Part shown: positions 34,953 through 44,368 of the stretch, one piece after another
How the letters are laid out: the number at the start of each line of letters is the position of its first letter
How positions within the stretch are numbered: the first letter of the stretch is position 1
NCBI GenBank assembly: GCA_036497945.1
Contig: DASXIN010000038.1
Span: 1 to 64,000, forward strand
Reading direction: 5' to 3'
Source of the DNA: RYN-230 sp036497945
GTDB lineage: Bacteria; Actinomycetota; Actinomycetes; Streptosporangiales; Streptosporangiaceae
DNA: 64,000 nucleotides
Translations under genes and position numbers: made by a program
Notes under the pieces: model-generated
Told to the model about the DNA's origin: nothing
The model's input: the letters and a program-made list of their open reading frames with translations, nothing else
The model's database searches: none

Positions 34953-35660
34953 TCAGAGCCCGGTCGCCCGGCCCGGCCGCGCGGGCTGCGCGCCGGGGCC
35001 CGCGCCAGGACGCAGCCCGGCCAGGAACTGGTTGCTGGCGCGCTCGACGCCGATGGTGGTCTGCGGCCCGTGCCCGGGCAGCACCGTGGTCTCGTCCGGC
35101 AGCGTCAGGCAGACCCGGGCCAGGCTGTCCATCATCGCGGCCGGGTCGCCGCCGGGCAGGTCGGTACGCCCGATGGAGCCGGAGAACAGCAGGTCACCGG
35201 AGAACATCACGGCGGCGCCGGAGCGGAACGCCACCGAGCCCGGGGTGTGCCCCGGCGCGTGATCCACGGTTATCTCCAGGCCAGCCAGGCTGAGCACGGT
35301 CCCGTCGGTCAGCTCCCGGACGTCGTCCGGCTCGCTGAACTCCAGGCCGCCGAACAGCTCAACCCCGGGGCGCAGAGACAGGCCGCGGGCCGGGTCGGAG
35401 AGCAGCGCCCGGTCGGCCGGATGAATGTAAGCCGGGATGCCTTTCGCCCCGCAGACCGGCGCCACCGACCAGACGTGATCGATGTGCCCGTGGGTAAGCA
35501 GCACCGCGACCGGCTTCAGCCGGTGCCGCTCGACGATCTCCGCGATTCCGGGCTCGGCATCCTCACCCGGGTCGATGATCAGGCACTCGGCGCCCGGCTC
35601 GGCGGCCACCAGGTAGCAATTGGCGGCGAACGAGCCGGCCGGGAACCCGGCAACAAGCAC
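34953..35660 (-). CDS. Metallo-beta-lactamase-fold hydrolase (glyoxalase II-like)
   Basis: A 235-residue metal hydrolase with THGHIDH, the HxHxDH zinc motif, APGHTPGS, FSGDLLFSGSIGRTDLPGG, and PGHGPQTTIGVE. This group resembles hydroxyacylglutathione hydrolases; in actinobacteria, which lack glutathione, the thiol partner is more likely mycothiol-based or other, and that is inference. GTG 35660 has GGGAGGT in front. It is divergent from the cyclophilin gene. Confidence 0.9.
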   Translation of the reverse strand: MLVAGFPAGSFAANCYLVAAEPGAECLIIDPGEDAEPGIAEIVERHRLKPVAVLLTHGHIDHVWSVAPVCGAKGIPAYIHPADRALLSDPARGLSLRPGVELFGGLEFSEPDDVRELTDGTVLSLAGLEITVDHAPGHTPGSVAFRSGAAVMFSGDLLFSGSIGRTDLPGGDPAAMMDSLARVCLTLPDETTVLPGHGPQTTIGVERASNQFLAGLRPGAGPGAQPARPGRATGL

Positions 35661-35848
35661 GGGCCGACCTCCCTCGGGGCGTTCCGGACAGATAGCGGGA
35701 TGCGGGTCACTGACCGCCGCTCCAGGCTACCGATCTGCTCAGGCCAGCGGCGAACCGGTAACAGCGACGTCACGACCTCACGGGTGCCGGTACCATTCGC
35801 GAAGTTTCGCTGGTAAGCAGGCAACAAGCAGCCAGGAGGAACGAACCT

Positions 35849-36688
35849 GTGGGCAAGAAGGAGCGGCAGCGCAAGCTAGCCCGCGAGCACATGCTGCGGC
35901 AGCAGGCGCGGCGGGCCGATCAGGCCCGGCGGACCCGGCAGATCACGATGATATCCGTGGTCTGCCTGGTCGTCGTGGGCTTGGGCGTAGGCGGATTCTT
36001 CCTGTTCAGCCAGCCCGGCGCGACCAGCAACGCGGCCGCGTCGGCCACCGCCTCGGCCTCGCCGTCCAGCACCGCGGCCGCCACGCCGACACCGTCGGCC
36101 GCCCCGGCGCTGGCCGCGGAGCCGGCCAAGACGTGCAGCTACCCGACGTCCGGCACGGCCGCCCGCAACGTCGGCCGGCCGCCCACCAAGCCGGACTGGC
36201 GGGCCACGTACCAGGCCACCATCCGCACCAACCGCGGCGACGTGGTCATCGACCTGCTGAACAGCAAGGCCACCTGCACGGTCAACTCGTTCGTGTACCT
36301 GGCCAGCAAGAACTACTTCAGCAACACGGACTGCCACCGGCTGACCACGGTCAGCCCGCTGTACGTGCTGCAGTGCGGCGACCCGACCGGGACCGGCAGC
36401 GGCGGCCCTGGGTACAAGTTCAACGACGAGAATCTGGCCGGCGCGAAGTACGGCCAAGGCACGCTGGCCATGGCCAACTCGGGACCGGATACGAACGGCA
36501 GCCAGTTCTTCCTCGTCTACAAGAACTCCACGCTGAGCGCGAACTACACGCCGTTCGGCAGGGTCGTCAAAGGACTCGGGATCATCCAGAATGTGGCCAA
36601 GGCAGGAAGTGACAACGCCAATGGCCACGGGGATGGGCACCCGAAGGAGAAAGTCGTCATCGAAAGCGTCACTATTAAGAAGACCTGA
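35849..36688 (+). CDS. Membrane-anchored cyclophilin-type peptidyl-prolyl isomerase
   Basis: Catalyses prolyl cis-trans isomerisation, probably outside the membrane. The 279-residue protein has a basic N-terminus, one membrane helix at about 33-55, a Ser/Ala/Thr/Pro linker at about 58-90 and a cyclophilin domain from about 115 with CHRLT (active Arg), GGPGYKFNDE, SQFFLVYKNS and NYTPFGRVVKG. AGGAGG precedes GTG 35849. It is in the conserved rel-cyclophilin-hydrolase neighbourhood; its partner downstream is the DUF349 gene 44 bases on. Confidence 0.93.
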   Translation: MGKKERQRKLAREHMLRQQARRADQARRTRQITMISVVCLVVVGLGVGGFFLFSQPGATSNAAASATASASPSSTAAATPTPSAAPALAAEPAKTCSYPTSGTAARNVGRPPTKPDWRATYQATIRTNRGDVVIDLLNSKATCTVNSFVYLASKNYFSNTDCHRLTTVSPLYVLQCGDPTGTGSGGPGYKFNDENLAGAKYGQGTLAMANSGPDTNGSQFFLVYKNSTLSANYTPFGRVVKGLGIIQNVAKAGSDNANGHGDGHPKEKVVIESVTIKKT

Positions 36689-36732
36689 GCCAGGCGATGC
36701 CGCCTGGAGCAGGGCAGGGCAGGAGGTTAGCG

Positions 36733-37971
36733 GTGACTACCGCCAACGATCCGTGGGGCCGGGTAGCTGACGACGGTACGGTCTTCGTGCGTACCGCCGC
36801 CGGCGAGCGGGTGGTTGGCTCATGGCAGGCAGGCAGCCCGGATGAGGCGCTGGCCTTCTACCAGCGCAAGTACACCGCGCTGGAGACCGAGGTAACCCTG
36901 CTCGAGCAGCGGGTCACCGGCACCGACCTGTCCCCCGGCGCGGCCCGGGCCACCATCGACCGGCTACTCGAGGCGGTGGCCACGGCCAACGCGATCGGCG
37001 ACCTGGACTCGCTGCAGGGCCGGCTGGATGCGCTGACCGGCCAGGTGGAGGGCCGCCGGGAGGAAGTGCGCGCGGCCCGTGAGCACGCCCGGGTCGAGGC
37101 CAAGGCGGTCAAGGAGCGGATCGTCTCCGAAGCCGAGCAGATCGCGGCCGAAGCCACCCACTGGAAGATCAGTGGCGAGCGGATGCGCCAACTGCTCGAG
37201 GAGTGGAAGGCCGCGCCACGGGCCGACCGCGCGATGGAGACCGCGCTCTGGAAGCGGCTGTCCGCGGCCCGGAACAGTTTCGCCAAGCGGCGCAAGGCCT
37301 ACTTCGCCGGGCTGGAAGACGAGCGCGAGGAGGCCAAGGCGAGCAAAGAGAAGCTGGTGGTGGAGGCCGAGACGCTGGCCAGCTCCACCGACTGGGGCCC
37401 GACCGCGGCGGCCTACCGGGACCTGATGCGGTCCTGGAAGGCGGCGGGCCGGGCCGGCCGCTCCGACGAGGAAGAGCTGTGGAGCCGCTTCAAGGCGGCC
37501 CAGGACCAGTTCTTCGCGGCCCGCTCGGATGTGTACTCGGCCAAGGAGAACGAGCTGCGCGAGCATGCCGCGGTCAAAGCCGCGCTGCTCGAGGAGGCCA
37601 ACCAGCTGCTCCCGGCGAGCAACGTGCGGGCCACCCGGGCCGCGCTGCGCTCCATCCAGGAGCGCTGGGAGCAGGCCGGGCCGGTGCCCCGGGAGGCGCA
37701 CGACCGGCTGGAGCAGGGCCTGCGCCGGGTCGAGGACGCGGTGCGCAAGGCCGAGGACGCGCAGTGGCGCCGGTCCAACCCGGAGGCGCTGGCCCGGGCC
37801 AAGGGCACCGTGGACCAGATCCGGACGGCCATCGCCAGCCTGGAGGACCAGCTGGCCAAGGCGGAGCAGCGCGGCGACACCCGGGCCGCGGAGCAGGCGA
37901 CCGAGGCAATCGCCGCCCGCCAGTCCTGGCTCGAAGAAGCCGAACGCACGCTGGCCGAACTGTCTGGGTGA
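36733..37971 (+). CDS. DUF349 coiled-coil protein
   Basis: A 412-residue, highly charged, mostly helical cytoplasmic protein with repeated DUF349 units (about 70 residues each, e.g. WKAAPRADRAMETALWKRLSAARNSFAKRRKAYF and WKAAGRAGRSDEEELWSRFKAAQDQFF). Function is not established. GTG 36733 is chosen for the AGGAGG 7 bases before; the frame is open to 36697. The gene is next to rel in Streptomyces too. It ends convergently with rel. Confidence 0.88.
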   Translation: MTTANDPWGRVADDGTVFVRTAAGERVVGSWQAGSPDEALAFYQRKYTALETEVTLLEQRVTGTDLSPGAARATIDRLLEAVATANAIGDLDSLQGRLDALTGQVEGRREEVRAAREHARVEAKAVKERIVSEAEQIAAEATHWKISGERMRQLLEEWKAAPRADRAMETALWKRLSAARNSFAKRRKAYFAGLEDEREEAKASKEKLVVEAETLASSTDWGPTAAAYRDLMRSWKAAGRAGRSDEEELWSRFKAAQDQFFAARSDVYSAKENELREHAAVKAALLEEANQLLPASNVRATRAALRSIQERWEQAGPVPREAHDRLEQGLRRVEDAVRKAEDAQWRRSNPEALARAKGTVDQIRTAIASLEDQLAKAEQRGDTRAAEQATEAIAARQSWLEEAERTLAELSG

Positions 37972-37981
37972 CGCGCGGCAC

Positions 37982-38007
37982 CCGGGGTCCAGGGGGACCG
38001 TCCCCGG
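37982..38007. terminator. Candidate bidirectional terminator between DUF349 gene and rel
   Basis: CCGGGG at 37982-37987 pairs with CCCCGG at 38002-38007, with inner TCC/GGA pairing, in the 37 bases between two convergent stop codons. No U-tract on either side, so termination strength is uncertain. Confidence 0.45.
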
Positions 38008-38008
38008 A

Positions 38009-40516
38009 CTAAGACGTAACGCGGTAGACGTCGTAGACGCCGTCGATGGCGCGGACGGCGCGCAGCACGTGGCCGAGATGCTTGGGATCGCCCATCTCGA
38101 AGGTGAACCGGCTGACCGCGACCCGGTCCCGGGTCGTGGTGACCGACGCGGACAGGATGTTCACGTGCTGGTCGGAGATGGTCCGGGTGACGTCGGACAG
38201 CAGCCCGGTCCGGTCCAGCGCCTCGACCTGGATGGCCACCAGGAACAGCGAGTCCTCGGTGGGCGACCAGCGCACCGCGACCAGCCGCTCCGGCTGTGAG
38301 TCCAGCAGGTGCCGCAAGTTCAGGCAGTCCGCCCGGTGCACCGACACGCCGTGCCCGCGGGTGACGAACCCGGTGATCTCGTCGCCAGGGACCGGGGTGC
38401 AGCACTTGGACAGCCGCGCGTACACGTCCGAGGTGCCCTCCACCACCACACCGGAGTCGCCGATCGGCCGCTGCGGTGGCGGCCGGGTCGGCAGGGTGGC
38501 CTCGGCCAGGTCCTCCTGCGCGCCGGCCATCCCGCCGGCCGACTGGACAAGCTTGGCCGCCACCGACTGCGCGCTCACGTGCCCCTCGCCCACCGCCGCG
38601 TACAGCGCAGACAGGTCCGGGTAGTGCAGCTCGGTAGCGATGGCCAGCAGCGCGTCGCCGGTGACCAGGCGCTGCAGCGGCAGGCCATGCTTGCGCAGCG
38701 CCCGCGCGATCGCCGTCTTGCCGGTCTCGGTGGCCGCCTCGCGGCGCTCCTTGGAGAACCAGTGTCGGATCTTGTTCCGGGCCCGGGCGCTCTTGGCGAA
38801 CGTCAGCCAGTCCCGGCTGGGCCCGGCGTCCTGGGCCTTGGAGGTGAAGATCTCCACCGTGTCGCCGTTGTCCAGGGCACTCTCCAGCGCCACCAGGCGC
38901 CCGTTGACCCGGGCACCGATGGTGCGGTGACCGACCTCGGTATGGATCGCGTACGCGAAGTCCACCGCGGTCGCGCCCTGCGGCAGCGCGATCACCTCAC
39001 CGCGCGGGGTGAACACGTAGACCTCGGCCGCGCCCAGGTCGAACCGGAGCGACTCGAGGAACTCGGCTGGGTCGGCGGTTTCCCGCTGCCAGTCCACCAG
39101 CTGGCGCAGCCAGGCCATGTCACTGGCACCGTCGCCGCCGTGGCCGTTGCCGGTCACCGTCTCTTCCTTGTACTTCCAGTGCGCGGCGACGCCGTATTCC
39201 GCCCGCCGGTGCATGCCCCAGGTGCGGATCTGCAGCTCGACCGGCTTGCCGCCGGGGCCGATCACCGTGGTGTGCAGCGACTGGTACATGTTGAACTTCG
39301 GCATCGCGATGTAGTCCTTGAACCGGCCGGGCACCGGGTTCCACCGGGCATGCACCGTGCCGAGGGCCGCATAGCAGTCACGTACCGAGTCCACCAGGAC
39401 CCGGATGCCGACCAGGTCGTAGATGTCGTCGAAGCCCACGTTGCGGGCGATCATCTTCTGGTACACGGAGTAGTAGTGCTTGGGCCGGCCGGTCACCCTC
39501 GCCTTGACCTTGGCCTCGCGCAGGTCGGCCGAGACGTCCTCGATGACTTCCTGCAGGAACACGTCACGGCGCGGCGCCCGCTCGGATACCAGCCGGGCGA
39601 TCTCGTCATACCGCTTCGGGTAGAGCGTGGCGAAGGACAGGTCTTCGAGCTCCCACTTGATCGTGTTCATGCCCAGCCGGTGCGCCAGCGGGGCGTAGAT
39701 CTCCAGGGTCTCCCGCGCCTTGCGCTCCTGCTTCTCCCGGACCAGGTACCGCAGCGTGCGCATGTTGTGCAGCCGGTCGGCCAGTTTGATCACCAGGACC
39801 CGGATGTCCCGGGCCATCGCGACCACCATCTTGCGCACCGTCTCGGCCTCGGCCGCCTCGCCGTACTTGACCTTGTCCAGCTTGGTCACGCCGTCCACCA
39901 GGTTGGCGATCTCGTCGCCGAAATCGGCGCGGAGCTCGGCCAGCGTGTAGGCGGTGTCCTCGACCGTGTCGTGCAGCAGCGCGCCGCAGATCGTCTCCTG
40001 GGGCATGCCCAGCTCGGCCAGGATGGTGGCCACCGCGAGCGGGTGGGTGATGTACGGGTCGCCGCTCTTGCGCTGCTGGCCGGCGTGCCAGTGCGCGGCC
40101 ACCTCGTAGGCGTGCTCGATCAGCCGGACGTCCGCCTTGGGGTGGGTGGCCCGTACCGTCTTGACCATCGGCTCGAGCACCGGGTTGCCGCCGCCGCCGC
40201 GCGGCGCGCCCAGCCGGGCCAGCCTGCGCCGGACCGCGGCACCCCCGCCCGCCTCACCGCCACTGCCGGTCAGCCGCCCCGCCCCGGCGGCCCGGCCGAC
40301 CACCGAGCCACGCCCGGTGCCCGTGCGGGAGCCGCGGCCAGCCGCCGGCCCGCGGCCGGTACCGGGCTCAGCCGGGACCGGGGCGTCAGCCGGCGGAACC
40401 GGGCTGGTGGCGGGGGCAGCGGACGTCATAAGAGAAGCAGCGTCTGACGGGCTCCGGCCATTCCCGGGTACCCGGCCAGCGCTGTCCGGGCCGGACGGTG
40501 CCACATCACCGGCCAC
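38009..40516 (-). CDS. relA: Bifunctional (p)ppGpp synthetase/hydrolase Rel
   Basis: Makes and degrades (p)ppGpp in the stringent response. The 835-residue protein has an N-terminal Gly/Ala/Pro-rich tail of about 115 residues, an HD hydrolase domain with HDTVEDT, a synthetase domain with GRPKHYYSVYQKM and the RFKD motif typical of bifunctional Rel, then TGS (VFTPRGEVIALPQGATAVDFAY), zinc-finger-like (CCTPVPGD) and ACT domains. Both active sites look intact. GTG 40516 has GAGGAG in front. It follows apt, as in many actinobacteria. Confidence 0.96.
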   Translation of the reverse strand: MAGDVAPSGPDSAGRVPGNGRSPSDAASLMTSAAPATSPVPPADAPVPAEPGTGRGPAAGRGSRTGTGRGSVVGRAAGAGRLTGSGGEAGGGAAVRRRLARLGAPRGGGGNPVLEPMVKTVRATHPKADVRLIEHAYEVAAHWHAGQQRKSGDPYITHPLAVATILAELGMPQETICGALLHDTVEDTAYTLAELRADFGDEIANLVDGVTKLDKVKYGEAAEAETVRKMVVAMARDIRVLVIKLADRLHNMRTLRYLVREKQERKARETLEIYAPLAHRLGMNTIKWELEDLSFATLYPKRYDEIARLVSERAPRRDVFLQEVIEDVSADLREAKVKARVTGRPKHYYSVYQKMIARNVGFDDIYDLVGIRVLVDSVRDCYAALGTVHARWNPVPGRFKDYIAMPKFNMYQSLHTTVIGPGGKPVELQIRTWGMHRRAEYGVAAHWKYKEETVTGNGHGGDGASDMAWLRQLVDWQRETADPAEFLESLRFDLGAAEVYVFTPRGEVIALPQGATAVDFAYAIHTEVGHRTIGARVNGRLVALESALDNGDTVEIFTSKAQDAGPSRDWLTFAKSARARNKIRHWFSKERREAATETGKTAIARALRKHGLPLQRLVTGDALLAIATELHYPDLSALYAAVGEGHVSAQSVAAKLVQSAGGMAGAQEDLAEATLPTRPPPQRPIGDSGVVVEGTSDVYARLSKCCTPVPGDEITGFVTRGHGVSVHRADCLNLRHLLDSQPERLVAVRWSPTEDSLFLVAIQVEALDRTGLLSDVTRTISDQHVNILSASVTTTRDRVAVSRFTFEMGDPKHLGHVLRAVRAIDGVYDVYRVTS

Positions 40517-40607
40517 AGGTACTCCTCACATCCGCCAAGCCATCATTCTACCGGCGGAAGATCCAGAAAGTGCCCAGGTCGGCGCGCTCGGTCAGGACAG
40601 CGGCCGG

Positions 40608-41183
40608 TCACACCACCAGAAGCGAGCGGACCAGGGTGTCAGGCAGCTTGTCCCGGCCGGCCAGGAAGCTGAGCTCGAGGAGGACCGCGATCCCGGTCAC
40701 CTCGGCGCCCGCCTTGCGGACCAGTTCCGCGGTCGCGGCCGCGGTGCCGCCGGTGGCCAGCACGTCGTCCACGATGAGCACCTGCTCACCGGGCGCGAAC
40801 GCATCCTGGTGCACTTCGATGGTGGCGTTGCCGTACTCCAGGCCGTAGCTCTGCGCGTAGGTCGGGCCGGGCAGCTTGCCCTGCTTGCGGACCGGCACGA
40901 AACCGGCGCCGAGCGCGAGGGCGACCGGGGCGGCCAGGATGAAGCCGCGGGCCTCGATCCCGGCCACCTTGTCCACCCCGCCGGGCTCACCCCGGCGCAG
41001 CTGCCCGGCGGCCAGCCCGGTCACCACGGCGCTGAACGCGGCACCGTCGGCCAGCAGCGGGGTGATGTCCTTGAACAGCACACCCGGCCGGGGGTAGCCG
41101 GCGATGTCCCGGACCCGGACGACGATCAGCGCGGCCAGCTCGCTGTCCGGGCCGGGCTGGCCGGGAGTGTCCGCTGGCCGCAT
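40608..41183 (-). CDS. apt: Adenine phosphoribosyltransferase
   Basis: Salvages adenine to AMP using PRPP. The 191-residue protein has the PRPP motif VLIVDDVLATGGT and the adenine-site pattern GYPRPGVLFKDITPLL, GIEARGFI, VRKQGKLPG. ATG 41183 follows the secF stop at once (TAGATG), so it is likely coupled to secDF. Its product feeds purine nucleotides; rel is the next gene. Confidence 0.96.
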   Translation of the reverse strand: MRPADTPGQPGPDSELAALIVVRVRDIAGYPRPGVLFKDITPLLADGAAFSAVVTGLAAGQLRRGEPGGVDKVAGIEARGFILAAPVALALGAGFVPVRKQGKLPGPTYAQSYGLEYGNATIEVHQDAFAPGEQVLIVDDVLATGGTAAATAELVRKAGAEVTGIAVLLELSFLAGRDKLPDTLVRSLLVV

Positions 41184-42470
41184 CTAACGCCGCTTCTTCT
41201 TGCCGCCGGGCCGGCGCTTGGCCGAGCTGGTTCGCCGGGGCTGCTGCCGGGGGCCGCTCCGGGCGCTGGGCCCAGGCGGCCGCGGCGCGGCCCGGCCCGC
41301 CGGGACCCGCTCCCCCGGGGCCGCCGTCTCGTCGTCCTCGGCCTCAGTCCCAGCCAGCTCCGCGTCGGTCAGGTCGTCCGGATCAGCCTCGCCCGCCGGC
41401 GTGTCGCTGGCCAGCGCGCTGGCGGTCACCCCGCCCGGGCTGGCCGCGCTGCCGCCACTGGCCTTGGCCGCGGCACGCTTGGCCGCCCGGCCGCCGGCCG
41501 CCTTGAGCGCCACCCGCTTGGCCAGCGCCTGGTACTGCGGCTGATGCTCCTTGAGGTCGGCCAGCACCGGGGTGGCGATGCAGATCGAGGAGTAGGTACC
41601 GGACAGCATGCCGACGAACAGCACCAGCGCGAGGTCGTTGAGCTCGCCCGCGCCGAGCACCCCGCCGCCGATGAACAAGATGGCCGCCACCGGCAGCAGG
41701 GCGATGATCGAGGTGTTGATGGACCGCACCAGGGTCTGGTTGAGCGCCAGGTTGGCCGCCTGGCTGTAGGTGCTGCGCGTCGAGCTGAGCAGGCCGGCGG
41801 TATTCTCCCGGACCTTGTCGAAGACGACCACGGTGTCGTACAGCGAGTAGCCCAGGATGGTCAGCAGGCCGATCACGGTGGCTGGGCTGACCTGGAAGCC
41901 GGCCAGCGCGTACACCCCGATGGTGATCACGATGTCGTGCACCAGGGCGATCAGCGCGGCGATGGCCATCCGCCATTCGAACGCGATCGACAGGTAGATG
42001 ACGATCACGATCAGGAAAGCGATCAGGGCCTGAATTGCCTTGTGCGTGATGTCCGAGCCCCAGCTGGCCCCGACGAAATTGATGCTGATCTTGCTCTGCG
42101 GGACGCCGAGGTCCCGGCTCAGCGTGGCCTGCACCGCCTGCTGCTGGCTGAACGACGGCAGCTTGCCGGTCTGCACCTGCCAGCTGGCGCTGCTCCCCGA
42201 CCCGACCTGCTGCACGATCGCGTCGCTGCCCGCCGGTGAGCTGCTGACCGCGTGCTGCACCTGGACGATGCTGCTGTTCCCCACCGGGAACTTGAAGACC
42301 GAGCCACCCTTGAAGTCCACGGTGAAGTTCAGCCCGCGGGCAAACAGCCCGACCAGGCTGAGCACCAGGATCAGGCCGGAGATGGAGTACCAGAGCCGCT
42401 GCCGGCCAACGAAGTCGAAGGAGACCTCACCCCGGTACAGCCGGTTGCCGAAGCTGCCCAGCTGCGACAT
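41184..42470 (-). CDS. secF: Protein translocase subunit SecF
   Basis: Membrane partner of SecD that uses the proton gradient to help Sec export. Six helices with the conserved TVDFKGGS, TILGYSLYDTVVVFDKVREN and NQTLVRSINTS. The 428-residue protein ends in a long charged cytoplasmic tail (about 120 residues, Lys/Arg/Pro-rich). ATG 42470 overlaps the secD stop as TGATG and has GGAGG four bases away; GTG 42473 is also possible. Confidence 0.96.
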   Translation of the reverse strand: MSQLGSFGNRLYRGEVSFDFVGRQRLWYSISGLILVLSLVGLFARGLNFTVDFKGGSVFKFPVGNSSIVQVQHAVSSSPAGSDAIVQQVGSGSSASWQVQTGKLPSFSQQQAVQATLSRDLGVPQSKISINFVGASWGSDITHKAIQALIAFLIVIVIYLSIAFEWRMAIAALIALVHDIVITIGVYALAGFQVSPATVIGLLTILGYSLYDTVVVFDKVRENTAGLLSSTRSTYSQAANLALNQTLVRSINTSIIALLPVAAILFIGGGVLGAGELNDLALVLFVGMLSGTYSSICIATPVLADLKEHQPQYQALAKRVALKAAGGRAAKRAAAKASGGSAASPGGVTASALASDTPAGEADPDDLTDAELAGTEAEDDETAAPGERVPAGRAAPRPPGPSARSGPRQQPRRTSSAKRRPGGKKKRR

Positions 42471-44308
42471 CACGCCTCCTTCGCCGGGGTGGCGGAAGTG
42501 ACCCGGGCCGGCCGGGATGATCGCCAGGGCGCCCGGGCGCCGAGTCGGGCCGGATCCAGGCCGGACCAGCGGTGGCCCTGGCCATAGAACTTAGTCCGGG
42601 CCAGCAGGGTGATCATCGGCTTGGTGAACAGGAACACCACCACCACGTCGATGACCGTCGTCAGTCCGAGGGTGAACGCGAAGCCCTTGACCTCGCCGAT
42701 GGAGAAGTACCAGAGCAGCGCCGCGGCCAGGAACGACACCGTGTCCGAGACCAGGACCGTGCGCCGGGCCCGTTTCCAGCCGCGTTCCACCGCGGTACGC
42801 AGCGTGCGGCCGTCGCGCACTTCGTCCCGGAGCCGTTCGAAGAACACCACGAACGAGTCCGCGGTGATGCCGATGGCCACGATGAGGCCGGCTACCCCGG
42901 ACAGCTCCAGCGCCAGGTTCTGGTACTTGCCGAGCAGGATGATCGTCTCGAACACCAGGACCCCGGCGATGATCAGGCTGGACACCGCGACCACGGCCAG
43001 CCCGCGGTAGTAGAGCAGGCAGTACAGCACGACTAGCAGCAGGCCGATCGCGCCGGCCAGCAGGCCCGCGCGCAACTGGTCGCTGCCCAGCTGCGGCGAG
43101 ATGGTCTGAATCGACTGTTTCGTGAAGGTGAGTGGCAGCGCCCCGTAGCTGAGCTGGTTGGCCAGCAGGGTCGCCTGGTTCTCGGTGAAGTTGCCGGTGA
43201 TCTGGGCCGTCCCGGTGGTCATCGCGCCCTCCACCACCGGCGACGAGATCACCGCCCCGTCCAGCACCACGGCCAGCTGGTCCAGCGCCGACGACGTGCC
43301 GTACTTGTTGAACATCGTCGTGGTCAGGTTGCCCCAGTTCTTGGCCCCGTCCGGCTTGAAGTTGAGGTTGACCTGCCAGTTCACGCTGGTGCTGGCCAGC
43401 CCGGCGGTGGCCGACTTGATCATCTTGCCGAGCACCACGGACTTGTCCAGCGCGTACTTGTACCGCACTCCGTTGAGCGTGCCGCAGGAGACGATCTGGC
43501 TGCTCGGGTCGTTGTACTGGGTGCCGGTGTAACCGACTTCCGACTTCCAGTTCCTGTTCGCGCAGTTGAGCTTGTCGAACATGGCCTTGATGTGCGGGCT
43601 GAGCAGGGCGGCGTTGCCCGAGCCGTCCGCGGTAGTGGACAGCCCGGAGGTAGGCGTGCCGCTGGCCGATGGGGTGGGGGTGGCCGAGGCGGTGGCCGAC
43701 GGGGTGGCCGAAGCCTTGGCCTGGGCGGCGAGCAGCTGGGCCCGGCCGGCCGCGGCCGGCGTACCACCCCGGGGCGAGATGCTCACCTTGGCCTTGGTGC
43801 TGGCCGAGGGGCTCGCACTCGCACCGGCCGACGGCGTGGCCGTGCCGGAGGCCGACGGGGTCGGGGTGGGCGTCGCCGTCGCGGTCGCGGTGTTCGGTGC
43901 TATCAGCAGCACCTGGCGGAACAGCAACTGGGCGGTCGTGCCGACCAGGTTGATCACCTTCTGGCTGCCCGCGCCGGGGACGGCCACGTTGATGATGTTG
44001 CTGCCCTGCTGCTGGACCTGCGCCTCGGTGAAGCCTGCGCCGTTGACCCGGCTCTCCATGATGTTCTTCGCCTGGGTCATGTCCGACGCGAACTGGGCCT
44101 GCGACACGCCGCTGGGCGCCTGCGCCGAGAGCGCCACGGTGGTGCCGCTGGTCAGGTCGAGGCCGAGGTGCACCTTGAGATCGCTGCCCCACTTCGACGG
44201 CTGGACGATGTTGCCGCCGACGATGGCCAGGAACAGCACCACGATGAGCACGCCCAGCGCGGCCAGCGCGCGTCCGGGCCGGGAGACGTTACCGCTAGGG
44301 GGAGCCAC
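42470..44308 (-). CDS. secD: Protein translocase subunit SecD with low-complexity insertion
   Basis: Membrane protein aiding Sec export. The 612-residue sequence has the first helix (LAALGVLIVVLFLAIVGG), DLKVHLGLDLTSGTTVAL, the large outside P1 head, and the C-terminal five-helix part with VSSLIIAGVLVFETII, GLIVAIGITADSFVVFFERLRDEV. A Ala/Ser/Thr/Pro-rich stretch at about residues 138-230 interrupts the head domain and has no structure of its own. GTG 44308 is the likely start; its ribosome site is weak. yajC-secD-secF are in order. Confidence 0.96.
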   Translation of the reverse strand: MAPPSGNVSRPGRALAALGVLIVVLFLAIVGGNIVQPSKWGSDLKVHLGLDLTSGTTVALSAQAPSGVSQAQFASDMTQAKNIMESRVNGAGFTEAQVQQQGSNIINVAVPGAGSQKVINLVGTTAQLLFRQVLLIAPNTATATATPTPTPSASGTATPSAGASASPSASTKAKVSISPRGGTPAAAGRAQLLAAQAKASATPSATASATPTPSASGTPTSGLSTTADGSGNAALLSPHIKAMFDKLNCANRNWKSEVGYTGTQYNDPSSQIVSCGTLNGVRYKYALDKSVVLGKMIKSATAGLASTSVNWQVNLNFKPDGAKNWGNLTTTMFNKYGTSSALDQLAVVLDGAVISSPVVEGAMTTGTAQITGNFTENQATLLANQLSYGALPLTFTKQSIQTISPQLGSDQLRAGLLAGAIGLLLVVLYCLLYYRGLAVVAVSSLIIAGVLVFETIILLGKYQNLALELSGVAGLIVAIGITADSFVVFFERLRDEVRDGRTLRTAVERGWKRARRTVLVSDTVSFLAAALLWYFSIGEVKGFAFTLGLTTVIDVVVVFLFTKPMITLLARTKFYGQGHRWSGLDPARLGARAPWRSSRPARVTSATPAKEA

Positions 44309-44368
44309 TTCTGCCAGTCCTTCGCTTCGCGTGTCGCCCGCCCCGGGACGCCGGCGCGGGGCTGCCGG

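Noticed and set aside
37982..38007. Fourth copy of the dispersed repeat
   Set aside because: It shares only a GGGGG-ACCGT-CCCC hairpin with the repeat; the diagnostic CGGAGCGGCGATCGG block is absent.
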